Position numbers and translations under genes: made by a program | NCBI GenBank assembly: GCA_023412635.1 | Contig: JAEYNI010000341.1 | Location: 1-8,444, forward strand | From: Bacillota bacterium | Lineage (GTDB): Bacteria; Bacillota; Clostridia; Acetivibrionales; DSM-1351 | DNA length: 8,444 nt | Direction of reading: 5' to 3' | The notes under the pieces: generated by a model | Databases searched by the model: none | What the model saw: only the letters and a program-made list of their open reading frames with translations | Told to the model about the DNA's origin: nothing | Part shown: one piece after another, positions 1-6,073 of the stretch | Layout of the letters: the number at the start of each line of letters is the position of its first letter | How positions within the stretch are numbered: position 1 is the stretch's first letter

Positions 1-95
1 ATAATTACACTCATAGCATAGTCTATAAAAGACTTCTTCATTTCTGATTCAATGTCTATGGGAATAATTCTTTGCTCCCTTATTTCATCTGCCAT
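1..95 (-). CDS. gyrA: DNA gyrase subunit A, N-terminal fragment (cut by window edge)
   Basis: GyrA is the breakage-reunion subunit of the type II topoisomerase that introduces negative supercoils, acting as an A2B2 complex with GyrB. Only 31 codons plus two bases are in the window. They begin MADEIREQ and continue IIPIDIESEMKKSFIDYAM, the conserved GyrA amino-terminal arm that precedes the GRALPDVRDGLKPVHRR segment in the family. The match to GyrA is much better than to ParC, whose arm differs. The start is the ATG at 95-93. An AGAGG motif at 111-107 lies about 11 nt upstream, rather far. Between them is a two-codon ATG-AAT-TAA ending directly before the gyrA ATG. A 33-codon ORF on the same strand ends 33 nt upstream. 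gyrB is not in view; in many Firmicutes it directly precedes gyrA. Confidence 0.93.
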   Translation of the reverse strand, partial: MADEIREQRIIPIDIESEMKKSFIDYAMSVI

Positions 96-128
96 TTAAT
101 TCATTACCTCTTTTCATTTGATAAAAAA

Positions 129-230
129 CTAGCTTTTTTCAAAGTAGTCCACTATATATTGTAATAAAAATTTAACGAACTGTCCACCTATTTCGACTTT
201 TAACCCAATTAGCTGTAATGCTGAAAGCAC
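129..230 (-). CDS. Small ORF, 33 codons, GTG start, unknown function
   Basis: I do not recognise this product. The ORF starts at GTG (230-228) and ends at TAG (131-129). A perfect AAGGAGG lies at 244-238 with an ideal 7-nt spacer, the best ribosome binding site in the window by eye. An in-frame TAA directly precedes the GTG, so the start cannot lie further upstream in this frame. The peptide begins LSALQLIGLKVEIGG and ends QFVKFLLQYIVDYFEKS. The second half would form a hydrophobic or amphipathic helix with a charged tail, so membrane contact is possible. It lies 33 nt before gyrA on the same strand, downstream of a possible promoter at 293-320, so it may be co-transcribed with gyrA and could act as a leader peptide. 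It could also be a chance ORF; conservation data would decide. Confidence 0.5.
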   Translation of the reverse strand: MLSALQLIGLKVEIGGQFVKFLLQYIVDYFEKS

Positions 231-237
231 TTAGCAA

Positions 238-244
238 CCTCCTT
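238..244 (-). promoter_or_regulatory. Ribosome binding site of the 33-codon ORF
   Basis: The minus strand reads AAGGAGG followed by TTGCTAA and then GTG. This is a full match to the anti-Shine-Dalgarno sequence at a 7-nt spacing. It is the main reason to treat the short ORF as translated. Confidence 0.7.
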
Positions 245-292
245 GTTATGTGCAATTTTTTCTGATAGAGGTTATAGTCATATTTTATACTG

Positions 293-320
293 ATGATATA
301 TATTATATCCCACCTGTCAC
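293..320 (-). promoter_or_regulatory. Possible sigma-A promoter for small ORF and gyrA
   Basis: On the minus strand, GTGACA (320-315) and TATCAT (298-293) are 16 nt apart, each one base from the sigma-A consensus. A perfect TATAAT also lies at 307-302, but no good -35 sits 16-18 nt before it. Transcription would start near 286, giving a leader of roughly 55 nt before the small ORF. Because noc ends in a strong terminator, gyrA needs a promoter in this stretch, which supports the call. Which -10 is used cannot be settled from sequence. Confidence 0.4.
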
Positions 321-338
321 TTCATTAGCCTAACTTTA

Positions 339-478
339 TCAACTGTTCTGTAATTCGTCCTTTTTACTGTGAGACCAGCTATGGCTGAAAATATCAGTAA
401 TAATTAGTTTTCCAATTCCAGATATGCGCGTTTTATAGTTATCATGCTGACAGTCAAATCTTTAGCCAACTGCCTCAA
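339..478 (-). pseudogene. Remnant of a GntR-family (YtrA-like) transcription regulator
   Basis: In one minus-strand frame (478-404) the translation reads LRQLAKDLTVSM then ITIKRAYLELEN and stops. This matches the helix-turn-helix of GntR/YtrA-type regulators, which typically reads like LPSVRELAKDL..S..T.KRAY.ELE. Around 413-405 the reading shifts: another frame continues from 413 as GKLIITDIF and SHSKKDELQNS to a TGA at 341-339. In intact relatives the equivalent linker reads like EGLI.TV.GKG.FV, so the second piece plausibly continues the first after an indel. There is no start codon or upstream DNA-binding region: 5' of the HTH lies only the noc terminator. No effector domain or partner ABC-transporter gene remains. 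Assignment is by pattern recognition; the HTH half is much stronger than the second half. Confidence 0.6.
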
Positions 479-505
479 ATAAAAAGTGGACGGATTACCG
501 TCCAC
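476..505 (-). terminator. Intrinsic terminator after noc
   Basis: The minus strand carries a perfect 8-bp stem, GTGGACGG pairing with CCGTCCAC, around the tetraloop TAAT (505-486). It is followed at once by TTTTTATTT. It lies about 45 nt past the noc stop. The GC-rich stem and U-tract are textbook features, so transcription of the noc-side operon should end here, separating it from gyrA. Confidence 0.92.
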
Positions 506-549
506 CATATAATTGTTCATTTTTATTAGTTTCCCAATGTTTTATTTAA

Positions 550-1395
550 CTAAGCCATATTATTTTTGGGTACTCTGACTACAAATTCTATATAATCCCC
601 TCTGTCTATCTGAGCCGCTTTGGCATTAACACCCGACTGCTTCATAATGTCTATTGCCTGCTTTATTGTGTTAACAAATATCCTGACATCTTTAATAGCT
701 TTGGTCATTTTTCTGTCGACCGGCTTTTGCCGCATATCTCTGGAGAATTTATCTATAGCCTTTTCAACCAGTTCCTCTGTCTTTTTTACATTTAGGCCTC
801 TTTCACAAACAAGCTTTAATACTTTCAACTGAAGCTGTTCGTCGTGGAGTTTTAATAATGCCCGTGCATGTCTTTCAGTTAAATTATTATCTGATAGAAT
901 CTTTTTTACCAAGGGAGAAAGCTTTAGAATTCTGATTTTATTTGCTATAGTTGACTGGCTTTTTCCTATCTTTTGAGCCAGTTCCTCCTGGGTAAAACCA
1001 TGCTCGTTAATTAGATTGCTGTAGCCCTCAGCCTCTTCCATATAGCTAAGATCTTCTCTCTGTAAATTTTCTATTAATGCCATTACAGCAGAATCATTAT
1101 CGTCAACATTTATTATAATCGCAGGTATCTCTTTCAACCCAGCCATGGTTGCAGCCCTTAGTCTCCTCTCTCCTGCCACCACTTCATAAGTACTGTGTGA
1201 AATCTTCCTTACGTTAATAGGTTGCAATACGCCATATTGCTTAATTGATTCACACAATTCCTCAAGAGCTAGCTTATTAAACTGTTTTCTTGGCTGGTAT
1301 GGGTTTGGTCTTATATAATCAATACCAACATAAGTAATGTTTTTTAACTCATCCTTTTTTTCCTGCTTTGGAAATTGAAATTTGCTTTCTAACAT
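550..1395 (-). CDS. noc: Nucleoid occlusion protein Noc (ParB/Spo0J family)
   Basis: Noc binds scattered chromosomal sites and blocks division-septum assembly over the nucleoid. It is a paralogue of ParB/Spo0J. The 281-residue protein has the ParB N-terminal CTP-binding fold, with NPYQPRKQF (31-39), GERRLRA (75-81) and ENLQRED (109-115). A helix-turn-helix follows (about 134-156, GFTQEELAQKIGKSQSTIAN), and then a C-terminal domain. The last 50 residues (DVRIFVNTIKQAI to FVVRVPK) resemble Noc of Bacillus rather than ParB, and the position just after rsmG is the standard noc locus; together these favour Noc. A short lysine-rich leader (1-19) occupies the place where Bacillus Noc has its membrane-targeting segment. 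An AGGA lies about 10 nt before the ATG. It is last in its transcription unit, ending at a strong terminator. Remaining doubt is Noc versus a second ParB. Confidence 0.9.
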   Translation of the reverse strand: MLESKFQFPKQEKKDELKNITYVGIDYIRPNPYQPRKQFNKLALEELCESIKQYGVLQPINVRKISHSTYEVVAGERRLRAATMAGLKEIPAIIINVDDNDSAVMALIENLQREDLSYMEEAEGYSNLINEHGFTQEELAQKIGKSQSTIANKIRILKLSPLVKKILSDNNLTERHARALLKLHDEQLQLKVLKLVCERGLNVKKTEELVEKAIDKFSRDMRQKPVDRKMTKAIKDVRIFVNTIKQAIDIMKQSGVNAKAAQIDRGDYIEFVVRVPKNNMA

Positions 1396-1430
1396 AACGG
1401 CACCATCCTTTGTATACTTTAATGTGTTTT

Positions 1431-1469
1431 CTTTGGTAATCTACCATATATTGTAAATTACACTCAAAG
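1431..1469. repeat. Inverted repeat upstream of noc
   Basis: CTTTG-GTAAT (1431-1440) pairs with ATTAC (1457-1461) and CAAAG (1465-1469), with a 3-nt bulge and a 16-nt loop. It lies 35-75 nt before the noc start in the 159-nt rsmG-noc gap. It could be an operator or a leader hairpin, but it is AT-rich and may be chance. I saw no reliable promoter in the gap. Confidence 0.35.
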
Positions 1470-1554
1470 GATAATTCTTTTCTTTTATGTCATTTCCTTT
1501 ATTACCAGAAAAAAATCGTTCGATAAAAAAATGTAAAAATCTGGATATTAATAC

Positions 1555-2298
1555 TTATATCAACGGTTCTTTCGAAGGTTTTCCTGCTTTCCTTGGGTAT
1601 TTTGTCGGCGTCTGTCTAAACTTTCTTACGATGACGACATTTCTTTCTATATTAGTCGCTGGTAGTTCGAATTTTTCAATTTTCTCAATTTTTCCACCTA
1701 ATATGTCGAGAGCCTTCGATGAATTATTCAACTCCTCGGTATTACTTCCCTTCATTGCAATAAAAATACCGTTTATTTTTACAAAAGGGAGACAATATTC
1801 GAGTAAAACCGGAAGATTGGCAACCGCACGTGCAACTACAATATCGTATTTTTCTCTATACTGAGGTTTTACACCAAAGTCCTCAGCCCTTCCATGCACC
1901 GCTTTAATTTCCGATATTTCAGTCTTCCCGGAAATATTTGTTGTATTTATTACCTCATTCAGAAACTTTATTCTTTTATCAAGTGAATCCAGAAGGGTTA
2001 CTTCCAGTTGAGGATTGGCTATTTTCAAAGGTATTCCCGGAAATCCCGCCCCTGTACCGATATCAATTAGCTTCAGCTTCTCGTTATTTATATAGGGTAG
2101 AATGCTCATTGAATCTATAAAGTGTTTAATAATTATTTCCCTGTCGTCCTCTATTGCCGTAAGATTTATTTTTTGATTCCACTCCTTGAGTAGTTCCATA
2201 TATATGCCAAACTGGCTTACCTGCTGTTGGTTAAGTTCCCTGCCATAATTCAAGGTACCCTCCTTCAACAGCTGGGCTAATTCATTTTCCAATACCAT
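1555..2298 (-). CDS. rsmG: 16S rRNA (guanine-N7) methyltransferase RsmG (GidB)
   Basis: RsmG transfers a methyl group from S-adenosylmethionine to N7 of the conserved guanine in the 530 loop of 16S rRNA (G527 in E. coli). Loss of the family enzyme gives low-level streptomycin resistance. The 247-residue product has the family signatures: WNQKINLT (about 40-47), the SAM-binding loop IDIGTGAGFPGIPL (about 78-91), VVARAVANL (about 154-162) and the basic tail YPRKAGKPSKEPL. I place the start at the ATG at 2298-2296 because GGAGG lies 5 nt upstream of it (2308-2304) and this N-terminus lines up with Bacillus RsmG. An upstream in-frame ATG at 2331 would add 11 residues but has only a weak AGG in front and would read through the strong site. 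It lies between mnmG and noc. Confidence 0.95.
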   Translation of the reverse strand: MVLENELAQLLKEGTLNYGRELNQQQVSQFGIYMELLKEWNQKINLTAIEDDREIIIKHFIDSMSILPYINNEKLKLIDIGTGAGFPGIPLKIANPQLEVTLLDSLDKRIKFLNEVINTTNISGKTEISEIKAVHGRAEDFGVKPQYREKYDIVVARAVANLPVLLEYCLPFVKINGIFIAMKGSNTEELNNSSKALDILGGKIEKIEKFELPATNIERNVVIVRKFRQTPTKYPRKAGKPSKEPLI

Positions 2299-2303
2299 AA
2301 CTT

Positions 2304-2308
2304 CCTCC
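2304..2308 (-). promoter_or_regulatory. Ribosome binding site deciding the rsmG start
   Basis: The minus strand reads CTGGAGGAAGTTATG. GGAGG is followed by a 5-nt spacer and the ATG at 2298. It lies inside the extension that would be coding if the ATG at 2331 were used, so it argues for the shorter protein. Confidence 0.75.
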
Positions 2309-2416
2309 AGATCGTATGTTTGCAGACTCATTAAGCCTACAGACTACTTTGATAAAATATTCTTTTCAGAACTTGTAATACTTGCTACTCTTCTGGTATT
2401 TTTGATTACTGCTTAA

Positions 2417-4312
2417 CTACTCACTCTTTTTTTCATTGCTCCGATTCATCTGCTCAAGGTGTATCAGCAACACTGAAATATCTGCAGGAGAAACACCTGT
2501 TATTCTTGATGCCTGTCCAATTGATTCCGGCTGGATTTGTGTTAATTTTTGTCTGGCTTCTAGTCTTAGTCCCTGTATAGAAGAGTAGTCTATTTCCTTT
2601 GGGAACCTGCGCCCCTCAAGTTTTTTATACTGTTCTACCTGCTGCATCTGCCTCTTTATATAGCCTTCATACTTAATTGCCACCTCTACCTGTTCTTTTA
2701 CAGATCTAGGTAATTCAGGCAGTTCCATTACTTCAGAAAGGCTCTCATAGCTGATTTCAGGTCTTCTTAACAATTCAGCCACATTTATCCCACTTTTAAT
2801 TGCTGTACTTTCCCTGCTTTCAAGATATCTGAGTACTTCCTCACTGGGTGGCAAATAGCTGTTGTTGAGTCTGTTAATTTCGTTTTCAATTAGTTTCTTT
2901 TTCTCAAGAAATTTCTGATATCTTTCCTCACTTATAAGTCCTACACTTTTTCCTAAGGGAGTTAATCTCAGATCAGCATTATCCTGTCTCAGTAGTAATC
3001 TATATTCCGCTCTTGAAGTCATCATTCTGTAAGGTTCTTTTGTCCCCTTTGTAACAAGGTCATCTATCAGTACCCCAATGTAGGCCTGAGATCTGTCCAG
3101 TATCAGGGGCTCTCTTCCCTGTACCTTCAAAGCAGCATTTATTCCAGCAATAATTCCTTGTGCTGCCGCTTCTTCGTACCCGGAGCTACCGTTAATCTGT
3201 CCCGCAGAGAACAAACCCTCAATATTCTTGAATTCCAATGACAGCTTGAGCTGAGTAGCATCAATACCGTCATATTCTATAGCATAAGCACTTCTCATAA
3301 CCTTTACGTTTTCCAGTCCCGGAATAGTCTTCATAAAATCCATCTGAACATCTTCTGGTAGACTGCTTGACATTCCCTGGAGATACATTTCTTCTGTATC
3401 CAGACCCATTGGTTCCACAAAGACTTGATGATTTTCCTTGTCGGCAAACCTTACTACCTTATCTTCTATTGACGGGCAATATCTTGGACCAATACCCGTA
3501 ATATTTCCACTGTACAAAGGGGAGCGGTGAAGGTTGTTTTTTATAACCTCATGGGTATCTTTGTTAGTGTATGTCAACCAGCAGGATACCTGCTCCTTTT
3601 CGATACTTTCAGTCTCAAAGGAAAATGGAATTATTATATCATCTCCAGGCTGCTCGGTCATTTTTGTAAAATCAAGACTCCTTCTGCTTAATCGCGCAGG
3701 TGTTCCTGTTTTTAATCTCAATAATTCTATACCAAGCTCCATCATACTGGCAGAGAGCTTGTTAGCAGGGAATATACCATCTGGCCCTCCACTGTAGCTG
3801 ACATCCCCTATAATTATTCTTCCCTGCAGATAAGTGCCGGTTGTGAGTACTATTGCCTTACATTCAAAGATAGCGCCTGTGTGAGTTTTAACTCCAGTAA
3901 CCCTGGTTTTATTCTCATCAGTGAGGAGCTCAACTATTTCAGCCTGTCTTATATCAAGATTTTCCTGTAACTCAAGGATGTGCTTCATTTCTGTCTGATA
4001 CCCGCGTCTGTCTACCTGAGCACGAAGTGAATATACTGCAGGCCCCTTTGAGTTATTCAATATCTTGGATTGGATAAAGGTTTTATCAGTGGTTTTACCC
4101 ATTTCTCCACCCAAGGCATCTATTTCTCTTACCAAATGTCCTTTTGCCGTCCCTCCTATGCTTGGGTTGCAGGGCATATTGGCCATACTGTCCAGGTTTA
4201 TTGAAAATACTATTGTTGTGCATCCCAGTCTTGCAGCGGCCAAGGCAGCTTCACAGCCCGCATGTCCGGCACCCACTACAACTACATCATAACTTCCAGC
4301 GAAATAATCCAT
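2417..4312 (-). CDS. mnmG: tRNA uridine-5-carboxymethylaminomethyl synthesis FAD enzyme MnmG (GidA)
   Basis: MnmG works with the GTPase MnmE to install the (carboxymethyl)aminomethyl group at C5 of the wobble uridine in tRNAs reading split codon boxes, using FAD, NADH and a methylene-tetrahydrofolate carbon. The 631-residue length is normal. The FAD/NAD dinucleotide-binding loop VVVGAGHAGCEAA is at 11-23. The conserved CNPSIGG is at 48-54. The second conserved cysteine lies in GPRYCPSIEDK (Cys279). A second flavin-contacting stretch, LFSAGQINGSSGYEEAAAQG, is at 367-386. The C-terminal helical region that contacts MnmE runs from about 540 to the end. AAAGGAAG precedes the ATG. It follows mnmE by 41 nt and precedes rsmG by 118 nt with no terminator seen, which suggests one transcript. 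Confidence 0.97.
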   Translation of the reverse strand: MDYFAGSYDVVVVGAGHAGCEAALAAARLGCTTIVFSINLDSMANMPCNPSIGGTAKGHLVREIDALGGEMGKTTDKTFIQSKILNNSKGPAVYSLRAQVDRRGYQTEMKHILELQENLDIRQAEIVELLTDENKTRVTGVKTHTGAIFECKAIVLTTGTYLQGRIIIGDVSYSGGPDGIFPANKLSASMMELGIELLRLKTGTPARLSRRSLDFTKMTEQPGDDIIIPFSFETESIEKEQVSCWLTYTNKDTHEVIKNNLHRSPLYSGNITGIGPRYCPSIEDKVVRFADKENHQVFVEPMGLDTEEMYLQGMSSSLPEDVQMDFMKTIPGLENVKVMRSAYAIEYDGIDATQLKLSLEFKNIEGLFSAGQINGSSGYEEAAAQGIIAGINAALKVQGREPLILDRSQAYIGVLIDDLVTKGTKEPYRMMTSRAEYRLLLRQDNADLRLTPLGKSVGLISEERYQKFLEKKKLIENEINRLNNSYLPPSEEVLRYLESRESTAIKSGINVAELLRRPEISYESLSEVMELPELPRSVKEQVEVAIKYEGYIKRQMQQVEQYKKLEGRRFPKEIDYSSIQGLRLEARQKLTQIQPESIGQASRITGVSPADISVLLIHLEQMNRSNEKKSE

Positions 4313-4353
4313 AAGGATTCTTCCTTTCTACTTCTATTTATAGATTATAATAC

Positions 4354-5733
4354 TTATTTACCAATACAGAACCTGCTGAATATATTATGCATTACAGCCT
4401 CATCTATAGACTCCCCTGTAATCTGACCAATGTATTCTGCGGAATTTTTAATATCTATTGTAACCATATCCAACGGCATTCCCATATCAAAGGAATTCAA
4501 AGCTTGATCAATTGCATTTATAGACTTATCCACCAAGCTCTTATGTCTTGCGTTTGTTAACAAGACTTCTTCGTTTTTACTTATATCGCCCTTGAAGAAA
4601 AGCTCTTTAACCTTTTCTTCAAGTCCTTCAATACCCTCATCATTAATAATTGATGCCTCAAGTATTATATCTGCATCCAGCTGACTTCTTATTTCATCAA
4701 GCTTTGCCCTGTCAACCAGATCGGTTTTATTTATAAGAATAAGACTTTTTTTGCCTGAAATACTATTAAGGACTTCCTTATCTTCCTCGAGAATACCAGT
4801 ATCAGCCGCTATTACCATTATTATAAGGTCGGCATCCTCTATAGCCTTGTAGGCCTTGTCCACACCGATTTTTTCAACAATATCCTGAGTAATTCTTATT
4901 CCTGCAGTATCTGTAATTTTAGCAGGAATTCCTTTAATATTAACGTACTCCTCAATTATATCTCTTGTGGTTCCGGGTATATCAGTAACAATGGCACGGG
5001 TGCTTCCGGCAAGCTGATTGAGCAATGAGGACTTACCTACATTTGGTTTTCCGGCAATTACTACGTTAATGCCTTCTCTGAGCAGCTTGCCGCGGTCAAA
5101 GGTTTTTGCCAGGTCGAAAAGCTCTGCCTTGATTTTCTTCAAACTTTTATATACCTTCTCACCTGTGATTTCCTCTATATCATGCTCCGGATAATCAACT
5201 GTCACCTCAATATGGGCCAACAGCTCCACCAGGTCTCCTCTTAATAACTTCAGTTTATTTGAAAGTCTTCCTTCAAGGTGACTTACTGCTGCCCGGGAGC
5301 TTTCAACTGTCTTTGAATTAATAAGGTCAATGATGGCTTCAGCCTGAGATAAGTCTATCCTGCCGTTAAGAAAGGCTCTTTTTGTAAACTCACCTGGCTC
5401 AGCAGGTCGTGCACCGTATTTGAACAGAAGCTCCATAACTCTGTTTATTACAACAATACCACCGTGGCAGTGAATTTCAACCACATCCTCACGGGTAAAA
5501 GTATTCGGTTTTTTCATTTTCAGCAGCAGAACTTCATCAACATGCTCGTTAGTTTCGGGGTCTGCTATTTTTCCATAGGTTACAGTATGTGAAGCAATTT
5601 CCTCCATGGTCCTGGACGAACAAAACAGCTTTCCCGAAACCTCAAAGGCTGAATCTCCGCTTATACGGATAACTCCTATGCCACCCGTACCGTAAGGTGT
5701 TGATAATGCTGCAATAGTATCTTCAAAATGCAT
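4354..5733 (-). CDS. mnmE: tRNA modification GTPase MnmE (TrmE)
   Basis: MnmE is the potassium-activated GTPase partner of MnmG in wobble-uridine modification; it binds formyl/methylene-tetrahydrofolate through its N-terminal domain. The 459-residue length is typical. The N-terminal domain begins MHFEDTIAALSTPYGTGGIG and carries FTREDVVEIHCHGG (79-92). The GTPase domain sits inside the helical domain: P-loop GKPNVGKS (228-235), switch I GTTRD (254-258), DTAG (275-278) and NKTD (335-338). The protein ends in the family-specific FCIGK, with Cys456 as the conserved C-terminal cysteine. GGAG lies 5 nt before the ATG. A structured 355-nt spacer separates it from jag, and a possible promoter lies 25-55 nt upstream, so it probably begins the mnmE-mnmG-rsmG-noc unit. 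Confidence 0.97.
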   Translation of the reverse strand: MHFEDTIAALSTPYGTGGIGVIRISGDSAFEVSGKLFCSSRTMEEIASHTVTYGKIADPETNEHVDEVLLLKMKKPNTFTREDVVEIHCHGGIVVINRVMELLFKYGARPAEPGEFTKRAFLNGRIDLSQAEAIIDLINSKTVESSRAAVSHLEGRLSNKLKLLRGDLVELLAHIEVTVDYPEHDIEEITGEKVYKSLKKIKAELFDLAKTFDRGKLLREGINVVIAGKPNVGKSSLLNQLAGSTRAIVTDIPGTTRDIIEEYVNIKGIPAKITDTAGIRITQDIVEKIGVDKAYKAIEDADLIIMVIAADTGILEEDKEVLNSISGKKSLILINKTDLVDRAKLDEIRSQLDADIILEASIINDEGIEGLEEKVKELFFKGDISKNEEVLLTNARHKSLVDKSINAIDQALNSFDMGMPLDMVTIDIKNSAEYIGQITGESIDEAVMHNIFSRFCIGK

Positions 5734-5757
5734 AAGAACTCCATTTCACAGTTTAAA

Positions 5758-5788
5758 ATTATAATAACCAAGAAATTTGCTTCGCCAA
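5758..5788 (-). promoter_or_regulatory. Possible promoter of mnmE
   Basis: On the minus strand TTGGCG (5788-5783) lies 16 nt before TATTAT (5766-5761), and a perfect TATAAT overlaps it at 5763-5758 with a 19-nt spacing. The start site would be near 5751, giving a very short leader before the ribosome binding site at 5742-5739. The -35 match is only four of six, so this rests mainly on the -10 and on its position. Confidence 0.4.
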
Positions 5789-5845
5789 GCTGTTTAGTGC
5801 CCGTTTTAATTACTCTGTCTTTACTCGCAAATTATCTTGTTCGCT

Positions 5846-5865
5846 AGGGGGCACTACTGCCCCCT
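5846..5865. other. Perfect 8-bp GC-rich hairpin
   Basis: AGGGGGCA and TGCCCCCT flank a 4-nt loop. Neither strand has a U-tract straight after it, so it is not a standard terminator. Half of it (GGGCACTA on the plus strand, 5849-5856) is also complementary to TAGTGCCC at 5795-5802, allowing two mutually exclusive folds. Confidence 0.75.
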
Positions 5866-5933
5866 TCGACGAAACACTACGTATTTCTGAGCACCCCCTC
5901 TACACCGGATAGGGGAATCCCCTTTTCAATCCC

Positions 5934-6035
5934 CGCGTCTAGGAATTTATCTATATGGAATTTTTTAATGTACTTGCTCAACCTAAGTTATACTAATACA
6001 TTCAAAGATTAAAAACATATAAATTCCTATACGCG
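5934..6035. repeat. Long imperfect inverted repeat, 102 nt
   Basis: The outer arms CGCGTCTAGGAATTTAT (from 5934) and ATAAATTCCTATACGCG (to 6035) pair at 16 of 17 positions. Further in, either TATATG (5952-5957) pairs with CATATA (6016-6021) at the cost of outer pairs, or the outer stem is kept. Then TTTTTAAT (5962-5969) pairs perfectly with ATTAAAAA (6008-6015). The loop is about 38 nt. The arms resemble terminal inverted repeats of a miniature element, but I see no flanking target duplication. Confidence 0.7.
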
Positions 6036-6039
6036 CACA

Positions 6040-6073
6040 AAATGGTTCAAGGAATATACTCCTCAAACCATTT
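6040..6073 (-). other. 14-bp stem-loop just downstream of jag
   Basis: The minus strand reads AAATGGTTTGAGGA, a 6-nt loop, then TCCTTGAACCATTT. All 14 positions pair, two as G-U. It begins 15 nt after the jag stop. After the stem comes TTGTGCGCG, not a U-run, so it is a poor intrinsic terminator. It may act as a 3'-end stabiliser or a weak terminator for the rnpA-jag unit. Confidence 0.6.

Larger units (their letters stand above)
96..549. other. noc-gyrA intergenic region (contents listed separately)
   Basis: This 454-nt stretch holds no intact gene of ordinary length. In the direction of transcription it contains the noc terminator (505-476), a GntR-type regulator remnant (478-339), a possible promoter (320-293), a 33-codon ORF with a strong ribosome binding site (230-129), and the gyrA leader (128-96). 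I saw no tRNA or CRISPR-like repeat and no convincing plus-strand gene. Confidence 0.7.
5795..6035 (-). ncRNA. Candidate structured RNA or folded element, unidentified
   Basis: Read on the minus strand, this stretch could fold into a long basal stem (6035-5934), a G/C-rich middle with CCCCT/AGGGG pairing (5915-5895), and a perfect 8-bp hairpin AGGGGGCA-GTAG-TGCCCCCT (5865-5846). Its 3' arm, TAGTGCCC, can instead pair with GGGCACTA at 5802-5795. I compared it by eye with common riboswitches, T-box leaders, 6S RNA and RNase P RNA and saw no match. The strand is assumed from the flanking genes. It could equally be a miniature mobile element or part of the jag mRNA 3' end. Confidence 0.3.

Noticed and set aside
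96..104. Two-codon ORF ATG-AAT-TAA directly before gyrA
   Set aside because: The AGAGG motif is only about 2 nt from its ATG, too close for initiation; it is more likely chance in an AT-rich leader.
1500..1545. Poly-T stretches after rsmG as a terminator
   Set aside because: Only a 4-bp ATCG/CGAT helix with an impossible 2-nt loop and a distant 5-bp CCAGA/TCTGG pair are available, so no stable stem precedes the T-runs.
1487..1864. Plus-strand ORFs of 60-125 codons opposite rsmG, noc, mnmG and jag
   Set aside because: They lie antisense to well-identified genes, lack family motifs and good ribosome binding sites, and follow from the codon bias of the real genes.
1925..2044. Two TTCCCGGAAAT words (1925-1935, 2034-2044) resembling Bacillus Noc-binding sites
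   Set aside because: Both are one base short in the centre of the known ATTTCCCGGGAAAT palindrome and lie inside rsmG; the second simply encodes the conserved GFPGIP motif.
4856..4864. TTGTCCACA, close to a DnaA box
   Set aside because: It is isolated inside mnmE coding sequence with no cluster of boxes or AT-rich unwinding region; oriC is expected beyond the other end of the window.
5840..5900. Words resembling RNase P RNA (GGTGCT, CGTAGTGTT) on the minus strand
   Set aside because: The essential GAGGAAAGTCC and ACAGAA cores and the long-range helices are absent, and the segment is far too short for rnpB.
6034..6038. GTGCG, the group II intron 5' consensus, at the edge of the inverted repeat
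   Set aside because: Five bases are not evidence, and no domain V hairpin or reverse transcriptase ORF is present.
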